Origin: Bacillota bacterium
GTDB taxonomy: Bacteria; Bacillota_A; Clostridia; Clostridiales; Clostridiaceae
Direction: 5' to 3'
NCBI GenBank assembly: GCA_021780795.1
Contig: JAJXYA010000267.1
Coordinates: forward strand, 1 to 8,496
DNA length: 8,496 nucleotides
The notes under the pieces were generated by a model, which made no database searches, had not been told where the DNA came from, and saw only the letters and a program-made list of their open reading frames with translations. The first letter of the stretch is position 1. Each line of letters starts with the position of its first letter. Made by a program: the position numbers and the translations under genes. Shown here piece after piece: positions 1-7,514 of this stretch.

Positions 1-254
1 AATACTTCTTTACCTTCTAAAGCTGAATCTAACAATTTAAAAGTTGAAAAATCATTATTATCTGAAGCATCAATACTTGAATAATTGTCCTTTAAGAAAT
101 TTGTAACTTCACTTTCACTATACTCAACATTTACAATTTTAGTATTATTATGCTTAGCACTATCATTGGTTGAACATGCTGTAAATAAGCCTATTATTAA
201 ACATAAACATATTATTGGACTTATTACTTTTGTTTTTCTGAGTTTTATATCCAT
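1..254 (-). CDS. Putative lipoprotein, N-terminal part (runs off the left edge)
   Basis: The reverse strand is open from an ATG at 254-252 to the window edge, giving 84 codons with no stop. A ribosome binding site (GGAGG) lies just upstream, at about 258-262. The first residues form a bacterial lipoprotein signal peptide: a positive start (MDIKLRKTK), a hydrophobic stretch at about residues 10-24 (VISPIICLCLIIGLF), then a lipobox F-T-A-C with the lipidated cysteine at residue 27. After it comes a polar Ser/Thr/Asn-rich linker (STNDSAKHNN), then the start of a folded domain (residues about 45-84). The mature protein should be anchored on the outer face of the membrane. The visible part does not identify a family. 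The stretch FSTFKLLDSALEGKEV could be the first secondary-structure element of an esterase-like or similar domain, but this is a guess. The gene is divergent from the marR unit. No clear promoter was recognised for it. Confidence 0.8.
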   Translation of the reverse strand, partial: MDIKLRKTKVISPIICLCLIIGLFTACSTNDSAKHNNTKIVNVEYSESEVTNFLKDNYSSIDASDNNDFSTFKLLDSALEGKEV

Positions 255-306
255 ATTACCTCCATAAATCAAATGATTTTGTTCTATTTGTATATTTTTA
301 CTGTAT

Positions 307-482
307 TTAAATAATATCACATTTTTGTATTGTTTTCCATGAGGTTAAAGTAACTTTAATTTTATCTATTTCTTGTTGAATTTTTTCAATTTCTTTTATT
401 TCTCTATGGTTTGTGGATTTTTAAGTTGAGGTTTTATATAAGTCTTATCATCTTTTGTATTAAGTCATGAAGCTTTAAGTTA
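307..482 (-). other. Possible decayed coding relic in the divergent spacer
   Basis: On the reverse strand two adjacent open stretches read like continuous protein once one frameshift is allowed. The upstream piece (about 464-399) reads LNTKDDKTYIKPQLKNPQTI and ends at a stop at 396-398. The other frame continues from about 405 to a stop at 307-309 as REIKEIEKIQQEIDKIKV followed by about 14 more residues. The first frame also extends upstream across two stops (465-467, 480-482) into MEDELKS. The charged, coiled-coil-like composition hints at a pseudogene C-terminus. Short open stretches are easy to find in A+T-rich DNA, however, and no family was recognised. The rest of 255-588 shows nothing clear. 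Confidence 0.2.
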
Positions 483-588
483 ACTCTTCAATTCATCTTC
501 CATCAGAATAGTCTGTATGAATATTATGTTTAAATAATTTGTGATAAATAGTAGTTTGCAGTATGTTGAGAACAATTTTTTATAAAAT

Positions 589-612
589 TTATAGTTGCAT
601 CTGCAACTATAA
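589..612. promoter_or_regulatory. Perfect palindrome, probable MarR-family operator
   Basis: The arms TTATAGTTGCA and TGCAACTATAA are exact reverse complements separated by two bases (TC), giving a 24-bp site. Length, symmetry and the TTGCA/TGCAA core are typical of operators for dimeric MarR winged-helix repressors. The site is 52 bases upstream of a marR-type gene and overlaps candidate promoter boxes. The inferred model is that the regulator represses itself and the exporter, with ligand binding releasing it. A partial related half-site (TAGTTTGCAG, 552-561) lies further upstream. Confidence 0.7.
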
Positions 613-623
613 TGCTTTATTAT
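595..623 (+). promoter_or_regulatory. Candidate promoter for the marR-exporter unit
   Basis: TTGCAT (595-600) and TATTAT (618-623) are 17 bases apart and could be -35 and -10 boxes. The -35 box would lie inside the operator palindrome. Two alternatives overlap the same site: TTGAGA (566-571) with TATAGT (590-595) at an 18-base gap, and a perfect TATAAT (608-613) with no good -35. Any of them would be blocked by a repressor on 589-612. The exact start cannot be chosen by eye. Confidence 0.4.
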
Positions 624-664
624 ATTATTAATGGGAAGTAAAACCAAATATGGAGGTATGAACA

Positions 665-1126
665 ATGAATGGAAATAAAAACTCTTTATCCAGGTGGATT
701 TCTCTTTTGCATCGATATGGACATATATATGTGGGAAGACAACTTAAACAGTACAATATAAGTAAAGGTCAATATATATTCTTAAATGCGTTATATAAAA
801 AAGATGGAATAAAACAGGAGCAACTATCAGATTATCTTAAGATTGATAAAGGCACCACAGCAAAGGCTATTAAAAAGCTGGAGGAGGATGAGTATATAAC
901 TAGGCAAGTGGATATAAAAGATAAGAGAGCATATAATGTTTACCTTACTGAGAAAGCATTGAAAATGAAGCCAATGATAAGAAAAGCTATGACCGGTTGG
1001 ACAGACATTTTATTCACTGGCTTTAGCGAAGAGGAAAGAAACACATCTTTGGCTTTATTAGAAAGAATGGGTAAAAATGCTACAACCTTCACACATGACT
1101 ATTTTAATGATGATTCAACAGATTAG
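665..1126 (+). CDS. MarR-family winged-helix transcriptional regulator
   Basis: The 153-residue product has the size and layout of a MarR-family dimeric DNA-binding protein. The N-terminal dimerisation helix is at about residues 7-28. The helix-turn-helix follows (QEQLSDYLKIDKGTTAKAIK, about 51-70), with the recognition helix at about 62-73. The beta wing carries the family-typical D-I-K-D-K-R-A-Y run (83-90). C-terminal helices form the rest of the dimer interface. The ATG at 665 has a good ribosome binding site, TGGAGG, at 651-656 with 8-base spacing. An ATG at 658 is out of frame and stops after a few codons. The gene is followed 12 bases later by an MFS exporter, and the exporter's ribosome binding site overlaps this gene's stop codon, so the two are surely cotranscribed. 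The upstream palindrome suggests autorepression. Members usually sense small phenolic or lipophilic compounds, but the ligand here is unknown. Confidence 0.92.
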   Translation: MNGNKNSLSRWISLLHRYGHIYVGRQLKQYNISKGQYIFLNALYKKDGIKQEQLSDYLKIDKGTTAKAIKKLEEDEYITRQVDIKDKRAYNVYLTEKALKMKPMIRKAMTGWTDILFTGFSEEERNTSLALLERMGKNATTFTHDYFNDDSTD

Positions 1127-1138
1127 GAGAGGATAAGA

Positions 1139-2392
1139 ATGAATGTAACGGTTTCTACTAAGAGATTTATTAACAAAAACTTTCACGCTCTTACACATAA
1201 GAATTATAGATATTTTTGGATGGGACAGTGTGTTTCCTTAATAGGCACTTGGACACAAAACATAGGGCAATCTTGGCTAGTGCTTACATTAACAGGATCT
1301 CCATTATTACTTGGGCTTGTTGGAACTATACAATTTTTACCAGTAACTTTATTTTCACTGTTTGCTGGAGTACTTACAGATAAGTTTCCAAAGAAGAAAA
1401 TACTGATTTTTACTCAGACTATATCCATGTTATTGGCTTTTATCTTGTCAGCATTAGTATTTACACATGCAGTGAAGTATGGATATATAATAGCATTAGC
1501 TTTGTGTCTTGGATTTTGTAACACTTTGGACATGCCAACTAGGCAAGCTTTTAATGTAGAAATAGTAGGAAAAGAGGATTTGATGAATGCCATCGCATTA
1601 AATTCTGCAACTTTTAATTTAGCAAGAATTGTTGGACCAGCTATTGGAGCTATGTTTATGGCATATCTGGGAGCAGGGTGGTGTTTTTTATTAAATGGTT
1701 TTAGCTTTATGGCAGTAATCTATGGATTAGTTCATATTGAAGCAAAGAATTATGTGAGAAAGAAAAATTCTGAAAAAGGCATATTTAAGGAGATATGGGA
1801 TGGCCTCAAATACATAAAAAGCAAACCAGTTTTATTAGAAACCTTGATATTAGTTTGTATTATGGGGATGTTTGTTTTTAATTACAGTGTTTTAATACCA
1901 GTATTTACGAAAAATGTACTACATATGCAGGAAAAAACCTATGGAATGTTAATGTCTTCACTTGGAGCAGGTTCCCTAATTGGAGCACTTCTTGTTTCTT
2001 TAAAAAGTAAAGGCGGTCCAAATAGAATTCTAATGATAGGTAGCTCTATTGCAATAGGCATAATGCTAATTTTTACGGGCAGTAGTAATTTATATTATTT
2101 TACGGCTTTAAGTTTAGCTATAACTGGAATATTTAATATGTTTTTTTCTACCACAGCTAATACAACATTACAGATAAATTCTAAAGATGAGTATAGAGGA
2201 AGAGTAATGAGTGTATATTCACTGGTGTTTGCTGGAGCTACTCCTCTAGGAAACCTATTTTCTGGGTTTGTAGCAGGGAAATTTGGAGCTGGGGCTGGTT
2301 TCATATTATCAGGTGTTTCTACATTAGTATTGATATTGTTACTTATGGTATGGGTTAAGCTTAGGAAAAAGAATGAAGTTGCGACAGTATAA
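1139..2392 (+). CDS. MFS transporter, MFS_3/EntS-like exporter
   Basis: The 417-residue, highly hydrophobic product has the usual length of a 12-helix major facilitator and acts in the cytoplasmic membrane. The start resembles the MFS_3 (EntS/DHA3-like) branch: HKNYRYFWMGQCVSLIGTWT (20-39), a motif A-like loop GVLTDKFPKKK (77-87) between helices 2 and 3, and the conserved DMPTRQAFNVEIVG segment (131-144) followed by N-A-I-A-L-N-S (150-156). A cytoplasmic charged loop (about 201-228) divides the two halves, and a second conserved loop (DEYRGRVMSVYSL, 350-362) sits in the C-terminal half. The ATG is preceded by AGGAGAGGA beginning at the regulator's stop. Pairing with a MarR regulator points to drug, toxin or metabolite efflux; the substrate is not readable from sequence. 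No convincing terminator follows directly. Confidence 0.9.
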   Translation: MNVTVSTKRFINKNFHALTHKNYRYFWMGQCVSLIGTWTQNIGQSWLVLTLTGSPLLLGLVGTIQFLPVTLFSLFAGVLTDKFPKKKILIFTQTISMLLAFILSALVFTHAVKYGYIIALALCLGFCNTLDMPTRQAFNVEIVGKEDLMNAIALNSATFNLARIVGPAIGAMFMAYLGAGWCFLLNGFSFMAVIYGLVHIEAKNYVRKKNSEKGIFKEIWDGLKYIKSKPVLLETLILVCIMGMFVFNYSVLIPVFTKNVLHMQEKTYGMLMSSLGAGSLIGALLVSLKSKGGPNRILMIGSSIAIGIMLIFTGSSNLYYFTALSLAITGIFNMFFSTTANTTLQINSKDEYRGRVMSVYSLVFAGATPLGNLFSGFVAGKFGAGAGFILSGVSTLVLILLLMVWVKLRKKNEVATV

Positions 2393-2447
2393 ATGTGTAC
2401 TAAATGATTTTCAAAGAATAAAAAATTGCAAAGACTAGGTGAGTTCC

Positions 2448-2479
2448 AATATTGCTTGATTTACAAGTCTCTCAATATT
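2448..2479 (+). other. Imperfect hairpin after the exporter gene, without a T tract
   Basis: AATATTG (2448-2454) pairs with CAATATT (2473-2479). Directly inside, CTTG (2455-2458) pairs with CAAG (2464-2467) around a five-base loop, leaving TCTCT (2468-2472) bulged. No run of T follows, so this is not a classical terminator. It might be an RNA processing or 3'-end stabilising structure for the marR-exporter message, or chance. The remaining spacer from 2393 to 2560 shows nothing else. Confidence 0.25.
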
Positions 2480-2560
2480 AAGTAATGAAATCAAAGAAAA
2501 CAGAATTTTTGTACAATCCTACTAATTAATTAAATAATCATTGTTAAAAAATAGATTAAC

Positions 2561-2589
2561 TTGAATAAAAAACAAGATTATGATAAGAT
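2561..2589 (+). promoter_or_regulatory. glpP: Candidate promoter for the glpP leader
   Basis: TTGAAT (2561-2566) and TAAGAT (2584-2589) are 17 bases apart. The -10 is preceded by TGA, giving an extended -10 (TGN). Transcription would start near 2596, about 16 bases before the leader element at 2612. Each box matches the consensus at four of six positions, so the call rests partly on its position. Confidence 0.45.
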
Positions 2590-2611
2590 AATATTAATTT
2601 AATTAGAGCAA

Positions 2612-2673
2612 GGCTGAGTATAAGAGAGCCATATTTTAAGGTGATAAAACCTTAATTTATGTCGCTCTTTTTT
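2612..2673 (+). promoter_or_regulatory. glpP: glpP leader attenuator: GlpP-target-like element plus rho-independent terminator
   Basis: The element GGCTGAGTATAAGAGAGCC (2612-2630) can form a small stem GGCT/AGCC around a purine-rich loop. Its 3' part is also the 5' arm of a terminator. In the terminator, AGAGC (2625-2629) pairs with GCTCT (2664-2668), CATA (2630-2633) with TATG (2658-2661), and TTAAGGT (2636-2642) with ACCTTAA (2649-2655). There is a 2x2 T/T mismatch in mid-stem, a six-base loop, and six T at 2668-2673. The two folds exclude each other. By analogy with GlpP-controlled Bacillus leaders, GlpP with glycerol-3-phosphate would favour the first fold and allow read-through. The leader lies 109 bases upstream of glpP and implies positive autoregulation. 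Confidence 0.75.
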
Positions 2674-2721
2674 CATTATATTTGTCTCTAAAATAAATTA
2701 TGGGTGAATAGGAATAATAAA

Positions 2722-2753
2722 GCTACTTTATACATATAATTAGTGTAAAGTGC
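2722..2753. repeat. Imperfect palindrome overlapping a TATAAT upstream of glpP
   Basis: ACTTTATAC (2725-2733) pairs with GTGTAAAGT (2743-2751) with one G-T wobble. GC (2722-2723) and GC (2752-2753) extend the stem past one bulged base. The nine-base interval contains most of a TATAAT (2735-2740) that could be a second -10, though no good -35 precedes it. No T tract follows, so it is not a terminator. It could be an operator or an mRNA hairpin just before the glpP ribosome binding site. Confidence 0.3.
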
Positions 2754-2782
2754 AATTTAAAATAGGATGGGAGGAAAAGTAA

Positions 2783-3346
2783 GTGGTCAAGTTAGAGCAA
2801 TTATTAGTAGAAAATCCTATTATTGCAGCAATAAGAAGTGATGAGGACTTAGAAAAAGCAATTGAGAGTAATGTGCTTATTGTGTTTGTGTTATATGGAA
2901 GTATTATAAACATAAAACATATATGTGAAAAGTTAAGGGACGCAGGAAAAATAGTATTCGTGCATGTAGACTTAATAGAAGGATTAAAAGGGGATTATAT
3001 AGGCTTAACTTTTATTCAAGAGTGTGGACAACCATATGGAATCATTACCACAAAACCAACAAATATAAAAAAAGCTAAACAATTAGGGCTCTGTACAATA
3101 CAAAGAATTTTTATAGTAGACTCTCTGTCATTACAAACAGGGATAAAGAATATTCAATCGGTACTTCCAGACGCTGTGGAAGTAATGCCGGGTATTGCAA
3201 GCAAAATTATAAAAAGCATGGAAAGTGCAGTACATGTACCAATTATAGCTGGTGGATTAATACAAAATAAGAAGGATGTTATAGAATCTATCGGTGCTGG
3301 AGCAATTGCAATTTCAACTACAAAAGAAAGTTTGTGGAATTTATAA
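2783..3346 (+). CDS. glpP: GlpP, glycerol-3-phosphate-responsive antiterminator
   Basis: The 187-residue product matches the GlpP (G3P_antiterm) family in length and motifs: PIIAAIRSDEDLEKAI (12-27), HVDLIEGL (61-68), DYIGLTFI (71-78), GIITTKP (86-92), IQRIFIVDSLSL (106-117), VEVMPGIASKII (132-143), PIIAGGLI (153-160) and GAIAISTT (173-180). The family has a TIM-barrel-like fold and binds glycerol-3-phosphate. In Bacillus the protein binds leader mRNA of glp genes and prevents early termination. The start is a GTG at 2783, supported by GGGAGG at 2769-2774 with 8-base spacing; no in-frame ATG fits better. It sits between its own leader and the glpK leader, and heads the glycerol cluster. The gene ends only a few bases before the glpK promoter begins. 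Confidence 0.95.
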   Translation: MVKLEQLLVENPIIAAIRSDEDLEKAIESNVLIVFVLYGSIINIKHICEKLRDAGKIVFVHVDLIEGLKGDYIGLTFIQECGQPYGIITTKPTNIKKAKQLGLCTIQRIFIVDSLSLQTGIKNIQSVLPDAVEVMPGIASKIIKSMESAVHVPIIAGGLIQNKKDVIESIGAGAIAISTTKESLWNL

Positions 3347-3353
3347 ATTAATA

Positions 3354-5009
<1,656 letters not shown>

Positions 5010-5047
5010 TAGTAAAAAAATAACGATTAAATAGGGGGGTATTTATA

Positions 5048-5752
5048 ATGTCACATTTTCTTGCGGAACTTTTAGGTACTGCGCTTTTGATTCTTTTAGG
5101 AGATGGCGTTGTAGCAGGAGTTGTATTAAACAAAACTAAGGCTCAAAATTCTGGATGGATTGTTATTACGTGGGGTTGGGCTTTAGCAGTAGGTATATCT
5201 GCATTTATTTTTGGACCAGCAAGTGGAGCACATTTCAATCCAGCATTGACTATAGGTTTTGCTGCAATTGGTAAGCTTCCATGGTCAGAAGTTCCAGTAT
5301 ATGTTGCTGGACAAATGATAGGTGCATTTTTAGGAGCAACATTAGTATGGTTACACTATTTACCACACTGGAAAGAAACAGAAGACAAGGGTGCTAAACT
5401 TGCAGTATTCTGTACAGGTCCAGCAATTAGAAGTACAGCTTCAAACTTTGTTTCAGAGTTTATCGGAACATTTGTATTAGTATTTGCGCTTTTAGGAGTT
5501 GGAAACACAAAAATGGCAGATGGATTTGGACCTTTTGTAGCAGCTCTTGTTATATTAGTTATTGGTCTTTCCTTAGGAGCAACAACTGGTTATGCAATTA
5601 ACCCTGCAAGAGATTTAGGACCACGTATAGCTCATGCTGTTTTACCTATAGCAGGTAAAGGAGATTCAGATTGGGGATATGCATGGATACCAGTAGTAGC
5701 TCCAATTTGTGGGGCACTTGTAGCAGCATTGACCTTTACAGCTATATTTTAA
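5048..5752 (+). CDS. glpF: Glycerol uptake facilitator GlpF (aquaglyceroporin)
   Basis: The 234-residue membrane protein belongs to the MIP/aquaporin family and carries glycerol passively across the cytoplasmic membrane. Both pore half-helix motifs are present: GAHFNPALT (60-68) and INPARDLGPR (184-193). The Asp after the second NPAR (D189) is the hallmark that separates glycerol facilitators from water-only aquaporins. Trp42 and Arg188 align with the selectivity-filter Trp and Arg of E. coli GlpF. Tyr182 sits where E. coli has a Phe, judged from memory. About six membrane helices plus the two half-helices fit the sequence. The ATG at 5048 follows a strong GGGGGG-type ribosome binding site (5034-5039). 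With only 38 bases after glpK and no terminator between, the two genes form one transcript, ended by the hairpin at 5787. Confidence 0.96.
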   Translation: MSHFLAELLGTALLILLGDGVVAGVVLNKTKAQNSGWIVITWGWALAVGISAFIFGPASGAHFNPALTIGFAAIGKLPWSEVPVYVAGQMIGAFLGATLVWLHYLPHWKETEDKGAKLAVFCTGPAIRSTASNFVSEFIGTFVLVFALLGVGNTKMADGFGPFVAALVILVIGLSLGATTGYAINPARDLGPRIAHAVLPIAGKGDSDWGYAWIPVVAPICGALVAALTFTAIF

Positions 5753-5786
5753 ATAATAATGGAATAATTATAATATTAATAAAGTA

Positions 5787-5819
5787 AAAGTTAGATAGCC
5801 TAGCTATCTAACTTTCTTT
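5787..5819 (+). terminator. Rho-independent terminator after glpF
   Basis: AAAGTTAGATAGC (5787-5799) and GCTATCTAACTTT (5803-5815) form a perfect 13-bp stem with a three-base loop (CTA), followed by a T-rich tail (TTTCTTT). The stem is 35 bases after the glpF stop. It separates the glpK-glpF transcript from the flavoprotein unit. Unlike the three leaders, it lacks the GGC-W-GAG element upstream, so it looks like a plain terminator. Confidence 0.88.
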
Positions 5820-5861
5820 AAAATAATATAAGAAGGTTTTAAAATAAAGTTAGTAAATATG

Positions 5862-5890
5862 TAGAATTATAATAAAATATTTGATATAAT
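5862..5890 (+). promoter_or_regulatory. Candidate promoter for the flavoprotein unit
   Basis: A perfect TATAAT (5885-5890) preceded by TGA forms an extended -10. A weak -35 (TAGAAT, 5862-5867) lies 17 bases upstream. The predicted start, near 5897, is about 8 bases before the leader element at 5905. It lies between a terminator and an attenuator, exactly where an independent promoter is needed. Confidence 0.6.
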
Positions 5891-5904
5891 TAAATTGAAA
5901 CACG

Positions 5905-5966
5905 GGCAGAGTTCAAGAGAGCCTTAGTTTAGGGTATAAGTGTACCTTAAATTAAGGCTCTTTTTT
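5905..5966 (+). promoter_or_regulatory. Leader attenuator of the flavoprotein unit: GlpP-target-like element plus rho-independent terminator
   Basis: The element GGCAGAGTTCAAGAGAGCC (5905-5923) is almost identical to that in the glpP leader and can pair GGC with GCC. The terminator is the strongest of the three. AGAGCCTTA (5918-5926) pairs with TAAGGCTCT (5953-5961), and the stem continues to 5936/5943 for 19 pairs in all, with two G-T wobbles. It has a six-base loop and six T (5961-5966). The T tract ends 24 bases before the ATG and leaves the ribosome binding site free. This leader should give tight dependence on GlpP and glycerol-3-phosphate. Confidence 0.8.
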
Positions 5967-5990
5967 GTTTTATAAAAGGAGGTTTAATTA

Positions 5991-7430
5991 ATGTTTGATG
6001 TAACAATTATTGGAGCTGGTGTTATAGGATGCTCAATAGCTAGAGAATTATCGAAATATCAATTAAAGGTTTGTGTACTAGAAAAGGGAGAAGACGTATC
6101 TGTGGGTACTTCAAAAGCAAATAGTGCTATAGTGCATGCTGGATTTGATGCAAAACCAAATAGCTTAAAAGGAAAATTAAACGTAAAAGGAAATGCTATG
6201 TTTGATAAACTGGCTGAAGAATTAGACTTTCACTTTAAAAGAATTGGTTCATTAGTAATATGCTTTAATGAAGAAGATATACAAGGGCTTGAAAAACTAA
6301 AAGAACAAGGCGAAAAAAATGGAGTTCCAAACCTTGAAATTCTTAGTAAGGAAAAGCTTAGAGAAATAGAGCCAAATTTATCAGAACAAGTAGTTGCAGC
6401 CCTACATGCACCTTCAGGAGCCATAGTTTGCCCATATGAAATGACAATTGCTTTAGCTGAAAATGCATATAATAATGGTGTGGAGTTTAAATTAGGGACA
6501 AGAGTAGAAGAAATAGAAAAAAGCGCTAATGGATATGTAATAAAAACAAATAAAGAAGAGTTAACTACAAAATTAATAATAAATGCGGCAGGATTACATT
6601 CAGATGAAATAAACAATATGGTAAGTAATAATAAGATCCATATCATTCCAAGAAAAGGTCAATATTGTTTGTTCGATAAGGCCATTGGAGATATGGTGAA
6701 GAGAACAATCTTCCAACTTCCAACTAAAATGGGAAAAGGAATCCTTGTTACACCTACAGTGGATGGAAATATACTTGTTGGACCAAATGCAGAAGATATA
6801 GAAGACAAGTTAGATGTGACAACCTCACAAGTTGGACTAGAAGAAATTGTGGAAAAAGCAAAAAAAAGTGTAAAAGAAATACCTATGAATCAAGTAATTG
6901 CGTCATTCTCAGGGGTAAGAGCTCATAGTACCGTAGATGATTTTATCATTGGTGAAGCAGTGGATGCAGAAAACTTTATAAATGCAGCAGGAATTGAATC
7001 ACCTGGACTTTCAAGTGCACCAGCCATTGCTGAAATGGTAGAAAAAATAGTAATAAATAAATTATTACCAAGAAAAAATGAAGCATTTAATCCAATTCGA
7101 AAAGGGATTCCAAAGTTTAGAGAAATGACCAATGAAGAAAGAAAAGCGATAATAGAAAAAACTCCTCAATACGGTAAAATAGTATGTAGGTGTGAGATGG
7201 TAACAGAAGGGGAAATTTTAGACGCCATAAGAAGACCTCTTGGAGCAAAAACTTTAGATGGGGTAAAGAGAAGAACTAGAGCAGGAATGGGAAGATGCCA
7301 AGCAGGTTTTTGTTCCGCTAAAACAATAGATATATTAGCTCGAGAATTAAATGTAGATAGAATTGAAATCACTAAATTTGGAGGGGATTCCAAATTTCTT
7401 ATAGGGAAAAATAAGCAGGATATAGAATAA
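5991..7430 (+). CDS. GlpA-like glycerol-3-phosphate dehydrogenase: FAD (DAO) domain with C-terminal [2Fe-2S] BFD domain
   Basis: The 479-residue product begins with an FAD-binding Rossmann motif, GAGVIG (8-13), and the acidic end of beta-2, LEKGE (30-34). A DAO-type oxidoreductase domain follows to about residue 360. It includes NSAIVHAGFD (44-53) and SGVRAHSTVDDFIIG (307-321), whose Arg310 matches the substrate-phosphate arginine region of GlpD/GlpA enzymes, and NAAGIESPGLSSAPAI (331-346). The C-terminus (about 395-450) is a BFD-like ferredoxin domain with four cysteines: C399, C401, C436 and C441 (CRC...CQAGFC). No membrane helix is evident, so it should be soluble or peripheral. The likely reaction is glycerol-3-phosphate to dihydroxyacetone phosphate, with electrons passed to the next gene's product. 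That role rests on family and on glpP-glpK-glpF context. Related hydroxy-acid oxidoreductases share the fold. The ATG is preceded by AAGGAGG with 8-base spacing. Confidence 0.88.
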   Translation: MFDVTIIGAGVIGCSIARELSKYQLKVCVLEKGEDVSVGTSKANSAIVHAGFDAKPNSLKGKLNVKGNAMFDKLAEELDFHFKRIGSLVICFNEEDIQGLEKLKEQGEKNGVPNLEILSKEKLREIEPNLSEQVVAALHAPSGAIVCPYEMTIALAENAYNNGVEFKLGTRVEEIEKSANGYVIKTNKEELTTKLIINAAGLHSDEINNMVSNNKIHIIPRKGQYCLFDKAIGDMVKRTIFQLPTKMGKGILVTPTVDGNILVGPNAEDIEDKLDVTTSQVGLEEIVEKAKKSVKEIPMNQVIASFSGVRAHSTVDDFIIGEAVDAENFINAAGIESPGLSSAPAIAEMVEKIVINKLLPRKNEAFNPIRKGIPKFREMTNEERKAIIEKTPQYGKIVCRCEMVTEGEILDAIRRPLGAKTLDGVKRRTRAGMGRCQAGFCSAKTIDILARELNVDRIEITKFGGDSKFLIGKNKQDIE

Positions 7431-7449
7431 AACTAAAAATTCACAGTAA

Positions 7450-7486
7450 GGCATGGAGGCAAAACAATTAATATTTGTTTTGTGCC
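7450..7486 (+). other. Intergenic hairpin with bulged GGAGG between the flavoprotein genes
   Basis: CAAAACAA (7460-7467) pairs with TTGTTTTG (7475-7482) around a seven-base loop. Outside it, GGCA (7450-7453) pairs with TGCC (7483-7486), leaving TGGAGG (7454-7459) bulged out. No T tract follows, so read-through to the next gene is expected. It may stabilise or help process the message, or tune the ratio of the two subunits. An ATG-started 19-codon frame (7453-7512) ends two bases before the next start but lacks a properly spaced ribosome binding site. Confidence 0.35.
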
Positions 7487-7514
7487 CCAGAGAACAGAAG
7501 GAGGGGTTTTGAGT

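Noticed and set aside
85..267. 60-codon + strand frame
   Set aside because: It lies opposite the lipoprotein N-terminus, which has a ribosome binding site, signal peptide and lipobox. The + frame has no ribosome binding site.
480..665. 61-codon - strand frame across the marR promoter region
   Set aside because: It covers the operator and promoter, has no good ribosome binding site, and its composition is that of random A+T-rich DNA. Only its last residues may belong to the relic described.
6230..6646. 138-codon - strand frame inside the GlpA-like gene
   Set aside because: It is a shadow of a well-supported gene, with hydrophobic low-complexity text and no ribosome binding site. The same applies to the smaller reverse frames at 2095-2304, 6923-7132, 7166-7393 and 8147-8371.
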